31,353 bases of DNA, from positions 1 through 31,353 of IMG/VR virus record IMGVR_UViG_3300046169_000060. One strand, 5' to 3'. This DNA comes from a virus. Made by a program: the position numbers and the translations under genes. The notes beneath the pieces are model-generated. The model was not told where the DNA came from. It saw only the letters and a list, made by a program, of their open reading frames with translations, and ran no database searches. Positions 15,447 through 23,061 of this stretch are shown here, piece after piece (within the stretch, counting starts at the first letter, position 1; each line of letters begins with the position of its first letter).

Positions 15447-17032
15447 TGTCAGATCAATTACAGCTTTTGCAGTTACGTCAGCGTCAAGCGCGGGCTAGAG
15501 CCGCTCAGCAGCAAGCGTCAGCGGTCAAGCCGCCCGTCGAGCCGCAAGGAAACCTTTTCCGCGATCTTATTCGTGCTGGTGCGCAAGGCTTATCGTTTGG
15601 CACTGGTGATGAAATTGAGGCCTTTGTAAGAAGCAAAGTTGGAGATCAAACTTATGCTGAGAACCTTGGGACTATACGGTCTGAAATAAAAAGCTTTGCA
15701 GATGACAACCCCGGCATTGCACTGGGTGCTGAGATAGCTGGCTCAATACCTACTGCACTTGCTGGTGGAGCTGGGCTTGCGCGGCTTGGCGTCAAGGGTG
15801 CGCTTAAAGTGGGCGGCATTGAGGGTGCTGCATATGGCTTTGGCGCTGGCGAAGGTGGCGCGGCTGAAAGAGCAACGAATGCAGCGGTAAGCGGGGCGCT
15901 TGGCGCAGGCATAGGTAAAACGGCAGACATGGTTTTTCCCAAAGTGGGGGAAGCGGCTAGTCAGCTCTTAAAAGAGGGCGTCAGGCTTACGCCCGGTCAG
16001 CGTGTTGGTGGAATGACTAGAGCGCTTGAGGAAAGAGCCACATCCATTCCGTTTGTTGGTGATATTATTGAGGCCACAGAGCAAAACGCTATGAGTGACT
16101 TCAATCGTGCTGCAATGAACACATCCATGCGAATACTTGGCAAAGGCGGCAGGAAAATACCAAAAAAGCTCCAAGGTCAAGAAGCCTATCAGTTTGCGAA
16201 AGATCAGCTAGACGAGGCTTATGCTAGAGTAATCCCAAAACTAAAAGCAGACGTTGGGAGCGAGTTTGAAGATGGTCTAATAAAGATCATACAGGACAAT
16301 GCAGATTTAGGCGAAGATGGCCTTAAAACATTCCAAGCGAAATTGCAGAAAATATTAGCCTCAAAGGTAACGTCTGATGACAGAATGCTTAGGGGTGACG
16401 TTCTGAAAACTGTTGATAGCGATTTGGGCTTTGAGGCTACCAAGTTTCTTAAAAGCAGCGTGGCGTCAGAAAGAGATTTGGGCAGTGCTTTGTCAGAGGT
16501 TCAGACTCTTCTTCGTCAATCAATGGAAGGCATTAGCCCCCAAGCTAACCGCGAATACAAAAAGGTTCGCACGGCGTTTAGAACGCTTCTGCCCGTTAGA
16601 AAAGCTGTCGTGGCAGCTAGTACACGGCAAGGGAATTTTACCCCAGCGCAGCTTTTAAGAGGCTCAAAGGCGACAGACCAAAGCCGTGATAAAATATTAA
16701 CTGCAACAGGCAAGGCTCCACAGCAGCAGCTAGGCTCTGCGGCACAGGAAGTCATTGGCAGAACTATTCCAGACAGCGGCACTGCTGAAAGAGCTATGCT
16801 TGGCGTAATGCTAAACCAGCTCAGAAATCAGCCCGGCGCTACCCTTGGCGGCGGGGCTTTAGCAACAGGTTTAACTGGGTTGGCATACTCTAACCCTCTT
16901 GGCCGATCAATAACGTCAGGCTTGCTGCAAACCCCGCGCATAGCAGGCGTTGGTGGCGCTCCGGCAATCGGGGCAACGGCAGCAGGGCCGACAATCGAAC
17001 AGTTAAGACTTCTTGAGGAAAGGCTAAGATAA
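15446..17032 (+). CDS. Probable third ejection protein, Gly/Ala-rich
   Basis: The 528-aa product starts at ATG 15446, overlapping the previous TGA by one base (an upstream in-frame TTG at 15443 adds only one residue). Residues 1-35 form a Gln/Arg/Ala helix. Residues about 90-170 are rich in Gly and Ala with the order ALGAEIAGSIPTALAGGAG and GALGAGIGKTADMVFP, a membrane-inserting character seen in phage ejection and internal proteins. The middle (about 180-400) is helical and charged. The last 70 residues are again Gly/Ala/Leu rich. Role by position and composition is inference. Confidence 0.65.
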   Translation: MSDQLQLLQLRQRQARARAAQQQASAVKPPVEPQGNLFRDLIRAGAQGLSFGTGDEIEAFVRSKVGDQTYAENLGTIRSEIKSFADDNPGIALGAEIAGSIPTALAGGAGLARLGVKGALKVGGIEGAAYGFGAGEGGAAERATNAAVSGALGAGIGKTADMVFPKVGEAASQLLKEGVRLTPGQRVGGMTRALEERATSIPFVGDIIEATEQNAMSDFNRAAMNTSMRILGKGGRKIPKKLQGQEAYQFAKDQLDEAYARVIPKLKADVGSEFEDGLIKIIQDNADLGEDGLKTFQAKLQKILASKVTSDDRMLRGDVLKTVDSDLGFEATKFLKSSVASERDLGSALSEVQTLLRQSMEGISPQANREYKKVRTAFRTLLPVRKAVVAASTRQGNFTPAQLLRGSKATDQSRDKILTATGKAPQQQLGSAAQEVIGRTIPDSGTAERAMLGVMLNQLRNQPGATLGGGALATGLTGLAYSNPLGRSITSGLLQTPRIAGVGGAPAIGATAAGPTIEQLRLLEERLR

Positions 17033-19521
17033 TGGCTAAGACAAAGATCAGCGAATATGACGCAACAGCGGCCAATAACACTGACATAGACAGCATTAAC
17101 ATTGCTGAGGGTATGGCCCCGTCAAACGTAAACAATGCCATTCGTGAGCTTATGGCGCACCTCAAGGATATGGACGCTGGCACACAGGCTTTGACCAGTC
17201 CACAGCTAACCTCTGCTGATATAAACGGTGGCACGCTGGACGGCGTAACGATTGGCGGCGCTTCTGCCGGGGCGGGTACTTTTACCAACCTAACAGCCAC
17301 AGGCACGACAACCTTAGCTGGCGCTAGTACATCAGCGGATATTACCTTCGGCGACAACGACAAAGCCATCTTCGGTGCTGGGTCTGACCTACAGATTTAC
17401 CATGATGGGTCGGATAGTTATATTGATGAAGCTGCTGCGGGTGATTTATACATTCGTGCTTATGATAGACTAAAGCTAAACAACTACACTGATAACGCAG
17501 CTATGTTAAATGCTAAGTCTGGTGCAGAAGTTGAGTTGTATTACAATGGGGGGCTAAAACTCGCCACCAGCAGCAGCGGGGTAGACATCACAGGGGTTTT
17601 GTCCAGCGATGGTCTGACTTCTGAAACATCCGATGGTATTCCGTTAACTCTTAACGGCGGTGCTAATGCTTCTTTTGTGCAGTTTACTGGTGGAACTTCT
17701 GATGACTTTAGGTTTGGCACAGTAAACTCTAAAGGAACGCTGTCGGTTACAAATTCTACGGATGATCGTTATATTTTAGATATAGGCAACAGCGGCGACA
17801 TCAGCTTCTACGAGGACACAGGCACCACGGCAAAGTTCTTCTGGGATGCGAGTGCTGAGAGCTTGGGGATTGGAACGAGTTCGCCTGATAATACCTTACA
17901 CTTACTTTACACTGATAACACTACATATACTGACGGTCTGGATGATCAGGGTCTACAGATTGAGAATAACTCAACAACCACTAACGCATATACCCAAATA
18001 CATTTTAGAACGTATAACACGGACAGTTATATTCGCAGTATAAATACTGGTTCGGGAGCGAGTGATTTAAGTTTTATTACAGACGCTAACGGAACAACAG
18101 AAGCCATGCGCATCGACAGCTCAGGTAATGTTGGGATTGGGACGACTTCGCCTAGCCGACTTTTGACAATTTCTCCGTCTTCTGGTTCTGCACAAATTGC
18201 ACTTGTAAGTCAGGATAGCAGCCTATCTGAGGTTCTGTTCGGCGATGCCGCAGATGATAACGTTGGCCGTGTCTACTATGACCATACTTCAAACTTTATG
18301 TCGTTGTGGACTAACGGATCAGAACGCATGCGCATCGACAGCAGCGGTAACTTGCTGGTGGGTAAACCGACAACTGCATTTGGAACTCAGGGTGTACGGC
18401 TGTCCAGTGTTGGTACTGTTATCGCTACTTCTAATGGAAACGCCCCTGCGGAATTGAACAGACTGACATCAGACGGGACAATTTTGGGTCTGTACAAAGA
18501 CGGCTCCACTGTGGGGAGTATTGGGTCAGCTAGTGGTGCAACCATTTATATTGATGGTGGATCACAGTTTGCGGGTCTACAATTTGGCGGTGACGGATCA
18601 AGTGAGGGACGTATAACTCCACGCAGGAATGGTGCATCTGCTGATGCTGCAACGGATTTAGGTACATCTTCACTGCGCTTCAAAGACATCCACCTCAGTG
18701 GCAGCGTGTACGCAGACTTAATACGCCATAAAGATGATACAGATACTTATATTCAATGGCCTGGAAACAACACTCTTGCGTTTAATACTGGCGCTTCAGA
18801 ACGCATGCGCATCGACAGCAGCGGTAATGTTGGGATTGGAACGAGTTCGCCAGCTAACTTACTGCATATTCGTGGGGGTGCAGCAACTTTAGAGATTGAT
18901 AGCTCAACGAACACAGCCAATCTTGACTTTGATAATAGCACCCAAACGGCACGAATACAGCTAGCAAACAACGATCTTACTACTTTAGTTGGCGGCACAG
19001 AAGCCATGCGCATCGACAGCAGCGGTACAACATCATTTCATGGTATATCTGGCAGAGCAACTGGATCAACTGGTCATTTATCTATTAGTGAGCAAACTTA
19101 CAACAGAAGTTATCTTGAAAGTGCGACTACAACTACATCATCTATTACCTTAATGGCATTTATTAACCCCAATGGCGCTATTGGCTCTATTTCGGTTAGC
19201 GGTTCCTCAACTGCTTTCAATACATCATCCGACTACCGCTTAAAAGAGAACGTAGTTGAAATGACAGGCGCAACAGATCGTGTGAAACAACTAGAGCCTA
19301 AGCGTTTTAACTTTATTGCTGATGCAGACACAACGGTTGATGGCTTTTTAGCACACGAAGTTCAGTCAGTTGTGCCAGAAGCAATCACAGGCACAAAAGA
19401 TGCAGTCGATGCAGACGGTAATCCAGAATACCAAGGCATTGACCAAAGCAAGCTAGTGCCGCTCTTGGTTGCTACAATACAAGAACTAGAGGCACGGATC
19501 ACTGCCTTAGAAAACGCCTAA
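17032..19521 (+). CDS. Tail fibre with S74 self-cleaving chaperone
   Basis: This 829-aa fibre is probably the host-binding appendage. Residues 1-100 (ISEYDATAANNTDIDSINI, NVNNAIRELMAHLKDMD) look like a virion attachment domain. Residues about 100-700 are beta-rich and contain repeated blocks ERMRIDSSGNVGIGTSSP and variants. The C-terminal about 98 residues form an intramolecular chaperone of peptidase family S74, with SSDYRLKENV at 732-741. Ser733 and Lys738 lie five residues apart, as in the Ser-Lys dyad of that family. The LAHEVQSVVPEA element and a final coiled coil also fit. Cleavage is expected just before Ser733 once the trimer folds, removing the tip. The start overlaps the previous stop (TAATG). 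Confidence 0.9.
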   Translation: MAKTKISEYDATAANNTDIDSINIAEGMAPSNVNNAIRELMAHLKDMDAGTQALTSPQLTSADINGGTLDGVTIGGASAGAGTFTNLTATGTTTLAGASTSADITFGDNDKAIFGAGSDLQIYHDGSDSYIDEAAAGDLYIRAYDRLKLNNYTDNAAMLNAKSGAEVELYYNGGLKLATSSSGVDITGVLSSDGLTSETSDGIPLTLNGGANASFVQFTGGTSDDFRFGTVNSKGTLSVTNSTDDRYILDIGNSGDISFYEDTGTTAKFFWDASAESLGIGTSSPDNTLHLLYTDNTTYTDGLDDQGLQIENNSTTTNAYTQIHFRTYNTDSYIRSINTGSGASDLSFITDANGTTEAMRIDSSGNVGIGTTSPSRLLTISPSSGSAQIALVSQDSSLSEVLFGDAADDNVGRVYYDHTSNFMSLWTNGSERMRIDSSGNLLVGKPTTAFGTQGVRLSSVGTVIATSNGNAPAELNRLTSDGTILGLYKDGSTVGSIGSASGATIYIDGGSQFAGLQFGGDGSSEGRITPRRNGASADAATDLGTSSLRFKDIHLSGSVYADLIRHKDDTDTYIQWPGNNTLAFNTGASERMRIDSSGNVGIGTSSPANLLHIRGGAATLEIDSSTNTANLDFDNSTQTARIQLANNDLTTLVGGTEAMRIDSSGTTSFHGISGRATGSTGHLSISEQTYNRSYLESATTTTSSITLMAFINPNGAIGSISVSGSSTAFNTSSDYRLKENVVEMTGATDRVKQLEPKRFNFIADADTTVDGFLAHEVQSVVPEAITGTKDAVDADGNPEYQGIDQSKLVPLLVATIQELEARITALENA
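18097..19020 (+). repeat. Dispersed direct repeats inside the fibre gene
   Basis: ATGCGCATCGACAGC occurs four times, within repeats at 18097-18120, 18319-18350, 18796-18827 and 18997-19020. The second and third share 32 identical bases, and the first and fourth share 24. A linked block, GGGATTGG(A/G)ACGA(G/C)TTCGCC, follows near 17866, 18132 and 18832. They encode the MRIDSSGNVGIGTSSP units and could recombine to lengthen or swap fibre segments. Confidence 0.8.
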
Positions 19522-19533
19522 AGGAGAAACACT

Positions 19534-19845
19534 ATGGCAATAACTTACACTTGGACTATCCCAACACTAGAACACGAAATCGCTGACGGTGGCGTTTATG
19601 TAGCCCACTGGCGCTGCACAGGCGTTGATGACGATGGCAACACAGCATCAGCTTATGGCACTTGTGGCCTAACCTACGATGCTTCTGCTGCTGATTTCAC
19701 ACCATATGACGATATAACTGAGGCTCAAGCTCAAGGCTGGGTCTGGGGTCATGTATCCCAAGAGGATACTGAAGCTGCCATAGCGTCAAAAATCGACGCA
19801 ATGGTAAATCCAACGACTGCCTCTGGAACACCTTGGGCAGCATAA
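19534..19845 (+). CDS. Small conserved phage protein, 103 aa
   Basis: The gene follows AAAGGAG. The product reads MAITYTWTIPTLEHEIADGGVY, then VAHWRCTGVDDDGNTASAYG, DFTPYDDITEAQAQGWVWGH and a helical end. I recall this layout from small phage proteins beside tail-fibre genes (possibly the DUF7936 group, from memory), with no known role. It may accompany the fibre or be a virion part. It has no signal peptide or membrane helix. Confidence 0.65.
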   Translation: MAITYTWTIPTLEHEIADGGVYVAHWRCTGVDDDGNTASAYGTCGLTYDASAADFTPYDDITEAQAQGWVWGHVSQEDTEAAIASKIDAMVNPTTASGTPWAA

Positions 19846-19865
19846 CTTAAACAGGAGCAGTATTG

Positions 19866-20093
19866 ATGGCAGATAAACAAGCAAAAACCATCACGATTAA
19901 CGATCAGGATTACACGGAAGACCAGCTTACCGACCAGCAAAAGATCATCATAAACCATGTGCAAGACTTGGAGCGCAAAATCCGCTCAGCACAGTTTAGC
20001 CTTGATCAGATGACAGTCGGGCGTGAGGCTTTTGTAAACATGCTGACGGGTTCACTAGAGGCTGAGCCTCAGGATGCAGAAGTGGTAAACTAA
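19866..20093 (+). CDS. Small helical protein, DUF6447-like
   Basis: I chose ATG 19866, with AGGAG about 6 bases upstream, over the in-frame TTG at 19863. The 75-aa product has a short beta start (KTITINDQDYTEDQLTDQQK) followed by a coiled helix (INHVQDLERKIRSAQFSLDQM) and an acidic tail. This resembles small phage proteins I recall as DUF6447. Function unknown; it is probably a small partner of fibre or lysis proteins. Confidence 0.62.
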   Translation: MADKQAKTITINDQDYTEDQLTDQQKIIINHVQDLERKIRSAQFSLDQMTVGREAFVNMLTGSLEAEPQDAEVVN

Positions 20094-20095
20094 AT

Positions 20096-20329
20096 ATGGA
20101 AATGGGCGCTTTGTGGTCAGCAGGTCTAACTGCTGCAATAGGATTGGTTGGCTATGTATTACACAGCGCTTACGCAGAAGTGCAGAGACTTAACATCTTG
20201 CTGAACAAAACCCGCGAGGAAATGGCTCGTGAGTATGTCACTAAGGTAGACAGCTCTGCCGTGATGGGCCAAATCGTTGCCCGCTTTGACCGTATAGAGG
20301 AAAAGATAGACCGCTTAATGGAGCGCTAG
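20096..20329 (+). CDS. Membrane-anchored coiled-coil protein
   Basis: The 77-aa product has one N-terminal membrane segment (about residues 4-24, LWSAGLTAAIGLVGYVLHSAY), then a charged helix (VQRLNILLNKTREEMAREY) and a C-terminal coiled coil (ARFDRIEEKIDRLMER). An N-in anchor with a periplasmic coil is the layout of i-spanins and of some pinholins. It lies two genes after the fibre, some 1.1 kb before the main holin candidate. Lysis role is inference. Confidence 0.6.
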   Translation: MEMGALWSAGLTAAIGLVGYVLHSAYAEVQRLNILLNKTREEMAREYVTKVDSSAVMGQIVARFDRIEEKIDRLMER

Positions 20330-20500
20330 TTGCTCTGCAAATTGACCGCCATTTTGGTGGGGGTCTACACAGGTGGCGAGCTTTACACAGCTTGTCAGTA
20401 CCGCTGCCCAAGGGAGCGGTCTTTTTTTTACTATCACTATCCCAAAACAATCAGGGTGCCTTACGGGGCGCTCTGTCCAAGCTATGCGAGGGTAAAATGA
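20330..20500 (+). CDS. Possible 56-aa secreted cysteine protein across a terminator
   Basis: The frame fills the gap between two genes exactly. TTG 20330 follows the previous TAG directly, has GGAG at 20320-20323, and the TGA at 20498-20500 overlaps the next ATG (ATGA). The product has a signal-like start (KLTAILVGVYTGG), then GELYTACQYRCP and a CPSYARVK end, i.e. cysteines in a C-x3-C...C arrangement. A strong terminator hairpin (20400-20429) lies inside it. The T8 run would also permit slippage into the next frame, which stays open to 20495. Both the exact fit and the hairpin look real, so the stretch may do two jobs. Alternatively the ORF is chance. Confidence 0.35.
   Translation: MLCKLTAILVGVYTGGELYTACQYRCPRERSFFYYHYPKTIRVPYGALCPSYARVK
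20400..20429 (+). terminator. Rho-independent terminator in the accessory block
   Basis: ACCGCT (20400-20405) pairs with AGCGGT (20415-20420); the inner CCC/GGG may extend the stem. C and eight T follow (20422-20429). It would end or weaken fibre-operon transcription before the lysis genes. It lies inside a possible small ORF (20330-20500). Confidence 0.7.
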
Positions 20501-20961
20501 TTGACCCGGCAACAGCAATTATGGCGGCGTCTACTGCATTCAATGCGATTAAGAAGGGCTGTCAGATTGGCCGTGATCTTGAAGGTATGGCTGGCGACTT
20601 GGGCCGTTGGTCTAAGGCTATTGCCGACTTCGACTTTGCAGCCAAGCGCGTAGAAAATCCGAAGTGGTATCAGGCTATGGGCGGTTCTGTTGAAGCTATG
20701 GCTATGGAGCTTTTCGTACAGAAAAAGCAAAAGGAAAACATGCGCGACGAGTTGCGCCAGTGGATTAGCGGAACGCTTGGCCCTAGCGCTTGGCAAGAGT
20801 TAATCCGCATGGAAAACGAAATACGGCAAAAGCAGAAAGAACAGGAATACAAGCGCATTGAGCGCAAGGAATCCATCATAGCTTGGTCTGCCGGGTTTTT
20901 CCTATTCTTGCTGGCGACAGGCGCTTTGTTTGGCTTTGTTTATCTTGCGGTGAATTATTGA
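20497..20961 (+). CDS. Single-membrane-helix protein, 154 aa
   Basis: ATG 20497 follows GAGGG and is preferred over the upstream in-frame start at 20392, which would read through the terminator. The product has a helical N-terminal part (MIDPATAIMAASTAFNAIKKG, then DLGRWSKAIADFDFAAK), a charged coiled middle (VQKKQKENMRDELRQW and the EIRQKQKEQEYKRIERKES helix), and a C-terminal membrane segment (about 128-150). I recall unnamed proteins of this layout in marine phages near lysis genes. A tail-anchored coiled coil might be a spanin partner or a virion/membrane factor. The next ATG overlaps its TGA. Confidence 0.65.
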   Translation: MIDPATAIMAASTAFNAIKKGCQIGRDLEGMAGDLGRWSKAIADFDFAAKRVENPKWYQAMGGSVEAMAMELFVQKKQKENMRDELRQWISGTLGPSAWQELIRMENEIRQKQKEQEYKRIERKESIIAWSAGFFLFLLATGALFGFVYLAVNY

Positions 20962-21218
20962 TGGCTGACGGTTTGTCTGGCGTTGGATCAGCGCCGTTTA
21001 ACGTGCAGTCAGACATACATCAGCAAACGCAAAGCCGGGAGCGCATCGAGGCTCATATGGAAGCCCAGCGCTTAGACAAGGAGCATCGCCAGACGCATCT
21101 GCGTGAGGCTGATCTTCGGGCAATACAAGAAAAGCAACGCGCTGCGACTTACACCAGCAATGGCCAGATTTTACCAAGCAAGCTTCCGCAAGGCTTGGTG
21201 ATCGACAAGGAGATTTAG
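20961..21218 (+). CDS. Small charged helical protein, 85 aa
   Basis: The ATG at 20961 overlaps the previous TGA (TGATG). The middle (SRERIEAHMEAQRLDKEHRQ) is a highly charged helix, and the C-terminus (GQILPSKLPQGLVIDKEI) is less structured. It has no signal peptide, no Cys and no recognised family. Its setting between a membrane protein and holin candidates suggests an accessory role in the late operon only. Confidence 0.55.
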   Translation: MADGLSGVGSAPFNVQSDIHQQTQSRERIEAHMEAQRLDKEHRQTHLREADLRAIQEKQRAATYTSNGQILPSKLPQGLVIDKEI

Positions 21219-21219
21219 C

Positions 21220-21435
21220 ATGGCAAGCACCATCATTGATGACTACAAGATATTCCCCCGGCTTATGATGCTGGTGGTCACGATCTTAACCTATCAATCT
21301 GTGCATTGGTACATGGGTTTACCCAACCCATCAAACGGTCAGGCTGGCCTTGTTAGCGTGTGTATGGGCGCTTTGACTGGTTGTTTTGGCATTTGGATGA
21401 ACAAGGAAGCTAAGACCGATAGGGGCAGTAAATGA
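21220..21435 (+). CDS. Two-helix membrane protein, holin candidate
   Basis: AAGGAG precedes ATG 21220. The 71-aa product has two membrane segments: residues about 12-30 (FPRLMMLVVTILTYQSVHW) and 42-61 (AGLVSVCMGALTGCFGIWM). A short turn with PNPSNG lies between them, and a basic tail (NKEAKTDRGSK) ends the chain. Small two-helix proteins with charged ends just before a lysozyme gene are typical class II holins. Its stop overlaps the ATG of a second holin candidate, so the two may act as holin and regulator. Confidence 0.6.
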   Translation: MASTIIDDYKIFPRLMMLVVTILTYQSVHWYMGLPNPSNGQAGLVSVCMGALTGCFGIWMNKEAKTDRGSK

Positions 21436-21815
21436 TACAAGCATTGCTGGGGCCAATCACACAGCTTGCGGGGTCATGGCTGGATGCCAAAACCACCAAG
21501 CAGGCAGCAGATGCAAAGCTCAAGCTGACTGAGGCCGAAGCCAAGGCCAAAATCATGCTGAGTGAAAAGACAAGCGTAGCCGATTGGGAACGCATTATGG
21601 CGCAGGGTACGCAGTCCAGCATTAAGGACGAAGTGGTGACTTTTGCTGTTCTGGTGCCAGTAATACTTTGCTTTGTGCCGGGCATGGAAGACACCGTGAA
21701 AAACGGCTTTGATCGTTTGGCTGAGCTGCCTGAGTGGTACACTTGGCTGGTGTTTACTGTCTGCACGGCTGCTGTTGGCATTCGTGGCGGCAAGCAATTC
21801 TTCGGGAAAAAATAA
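21432..21815 (+). CDS. Holin of the 3TM / GTA type (probable)
   Basis: This 127-aa protein has an N-terminal amphipathic stretch (QALLGPITQLAGSWLDAK), then a charged helix (KLKLTEAEAKAKIMLSEK) and SVADWERIMAQ. Two clear membrane segments follow near residues 68-85 (VTFAVLVPVILCFVPG) and 101-118 (YTWLVFTVCTAAVGI). This layout, with DWExxMAxxSxxSxKDE, matches holins I recall from gene-transfer agents and alphaproteobacterial phages (3TM holin). It would permeabilise the inner membrane so that the lysozyme can reach the wall. It overlaps both neighbours. Confidence 0.72.
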   Translation: MIQALLGPITQLAGSWLDAKTTKQAADAKLKLTEAEAKAKIMLSEKTSVADWERIMAQGTQSSIKDEVVTFAVLVPVILCFVPGMEDTVKNGFDRLAELPEWYTWLVFTVCTAAVGIRGGKQFFGKK

Positions 21816-21916
21816 TGGAACTTTGGCAATGGATAGCTCTGTTCAGCGCTGTGAGTTTGAACACCATCGTCAACTGTTGGCGTCTTTATGTGGAGATAAA
21901 GCGAAATGAAAAATAA
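21815..21916 (+). CDS. 33-aa single-helix membrane peptide
   Basis: The ATG at 21815 overlaps the holin TAA, and the ORF runs 11 bases into the lysozyme gene. The product is MELWQWIALFSAVSLNTIVN followed by CWRLYVEIKRNEK: one membrane helix and a basic tail. It could be an antiholin, a pinholin or a short leader that couples lysozyme translation. It is too short for family recognition, but its exact overlap with both neighbours supports it. Confidence 0.5.
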   Translation: MELWQWIALFSAVSLNTIVNCWRLYVEIKRNEK

Positions 21917-22442
21917 CTTTGACCAAGCCTTAGAATGGCTGCTTGTCCACGAAGGTGGCTTTACAGCGGATAAGCGAGACCCCGGCAACAACGGTGACGG
22001 GCATGGAAACCAAGGGTCTACAAATCTAGGCGTTACCTCTAAAGTTTGGGCTGACTATACTGGCCAGCCTGCACCCATTGAAGTAATGAAAAAGCTAAAG
22101 CCCAGCGATGTTGCGCCGCTTTACAAGAAGAAATACTGGAATCGCATTAAGTGTGACCAGCTTCCACAGGGTGTTGACGTTTTTTGCTTTGACTGGTGCG
22201 TAAACTCTGGGCCAAAACGCCCAGCGCAGGCCTTGCAGCGCATTATTGGTGCAACAGCAGATGGCGTGATTGGCCCCAAGTCTTTGCAGGCTGTAGCTAA
22301 TTTTGATGAGCATGAAGTGCTGGAAAAGATGCACGACAGCAGGCAGAAGTTTTACGAAAGCTTAGGGCATTTCAAAACGTTTGGCCGAGGCTGGACGCGG
22401 CGTAACGATGAAATGCTAGAGCAGGCGCAAAGCCTTTTGTAA
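21906..22442 (+). CDS. Endolysin, GH108-type lysozyme
   Basis: This 178-aa enzyme cuts the glycan strands of peptidoglycan. The catalytic glutamate is in LVHEGGF (Glu16), followed by DPGNNGDGHGNQG and TNLGVTSKVWADY, the signature of the GH108 (ZliS-type) domain. The C-terminal half (GATADGVIGPKSLQAV) matches the linked peptidoglycan-binding domain. I see no signal peptide, so release needs a holin, which fits the genes upstream. Length is normal. The start overlaps the 33-aa peptide gene by 11 bases. Confidence 0.9.
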   Translation: MKNNFDQALEWLLVHEGGFTADKRDPGNNGDGHGNQGSTNLGVTSKVWADYTGQPAPIEVMKKLKPSDVAPLYKKKYWNRIKCDQLPQGVDVFCFDWCVNSGPKRPAQALQRIIGATADGVIGPKSLQAVANFDEHEVLEKMHDSRQKFYESLGHFKTFGRGWTRRNDEMLEQAQSLL

Positions 22443-22446
22443 GGCA

Positions 22447-22842
22447 TTGTCTAACAACACCTGCGCCAAGGGCCGCGCTGGTGAGTTCTTCGTAGCGTTT
22501 ATTTTATCCAAGCACTTTCACATTGAGAGCTTTTTGGTGGATAAGACCGAAGATGACCTATGGGTGCGTCACCCTGATGGAAGCATCAAGCGCGTACAAG
22601 TCAAGTCAGCATTGCCAAAAAAAGCTAGGGGAAATCGTGGTGCTTATACTTATTTGCAGCGCCGTGAGCCTGACTGTGATTACCATGCTTTTGTGGCGCT
22701 TGATCTTGATTTGGCGATTTTGGAGCCTTCTAGCTTTTTACGCCAGCGAAAGCACCTCACGTTCTACCCGGAAGACTTCACCTTCGAGAACATGATTCTG
22801 AGCTTCCAGCAAACCTTGGATGTGCAAGCTCTTGCTTATTGA
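22447..22842 (+). CDS. PD-(D/E)XK-like nuclease next to attP
   Basis: The frame has only a TTG (22447) as start, 5 bases after the lysozyme stop. The 131-aa product has GRAGEFFVAFILSK (Glu13), EDDLWV (Asp37) and VQVKSA (Gln51, Lys53) in the order E...D...QxK of PD-(D/E)XK nucleases such as Hjc-type resolvases. The second half has CDYHAFVALDLDLAIL and an aromatic stretch near LTFYPEDF. It could resolve DNA branches before packaging, or act on host DNA. It is the last gene before the attachment region, a spot that often holds lysogenic-conversion or cargo genes. Confidence 0.65.
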   Translation: MSNNTCAKGRAGEFFVAFILSKHFHIESFLVDKTEDDLWVRHPDGSIKRVQVKSALPKKARGNRGAYTYLQRREPDCDYHAFVALDLDLAILEPSSFLRQRKHLTFYPEDFTFENMILSFQQTLDVQALAY

Positions 22843-22866
22843 AATTACACAAACGAAAAATTGTGC

Positions 22867-22882
22867 AAAACCTGTTGACAGG
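22867..22882 (-). terminator. Weak terminator after the att core, minus strand
   Basis: On the minus strand CCTG (22882-22879) pairs with CAGG (22874-22871) around TCAA, then TTTT follows (22870-22867). It would lie downstream of the restored host tRNA-Arg after integration and could end its transcript. The stem is short, so support is modest. Confidence 0.35.
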
Positions 22883-22911
22883 CCCAGCAAGTAAAATTAA
22901 CGTAGGACACT

Positions 22912-23030
22912 GTTATTACTTGGAAATAATGGTGACCCCGGCAGGATTCGAACCTGCAACCTGCCCCTTAGGAGAATGTTTTATTCTTTTATAGGCATAA
23001 AGGCTTCCCCAAAACTTTCCTAGTAATAAC
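22912..23030. repeat. Inverted 15-bp repeats flanking the att core
   Basis: GTTATTACTTGGAAA (22912-22926) and TTTCCTAGTAATAAC (23016-23030) are inverted copies with 14 of 15 positions matching. They frame the tRNA core with spacers of 3 bp and 41 bp. They could bind integrase, an excision factor or a host factor. They are too far apart to be a simple RNA hairpin. Confidence 0.75.
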
Positions 23031-23037
23031 AACGAGT

Positions 23038-23061
23038 AAAAGGCGTTTTGCGTCTTTTTTT
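23038..23061 (+). terminator. Terminator between att core and integrase
   Basis: AAAAGGCG (23038-23045) pairs with CGTCTTTT (23051-23058), with one G-T pair, around TTTTG. T continues to 23061. It would stop late transcription coming through attP before it reaches the integrase. After integration it would block readthrough from the host side toward int. Confidence 0.6.

Noticed and set aside
20392-20496. Longer start for the 154-aa membrane protein
   Set aside because: It would begin in the terminator stem, and the added residues have no support. ATG 20497 has GAGGG upstream and an ATGA contact.
22904-22909. AGGACA near attP as an extra iteron
   Set aside because: It is a single hexamer without the CTCAGGACAAA context, expected by chance, and far from the cluster at 30734-30943.
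22930-23000. A tRNA-Arg(CCU) gene on the minus strand
   Set aside because: Only the part from anticodon loop to CCA is present. No GACCCCG acceptor strand, D-arm or matching anticodon-stem strand lies upstream, so it is an attachment core and not a gene.
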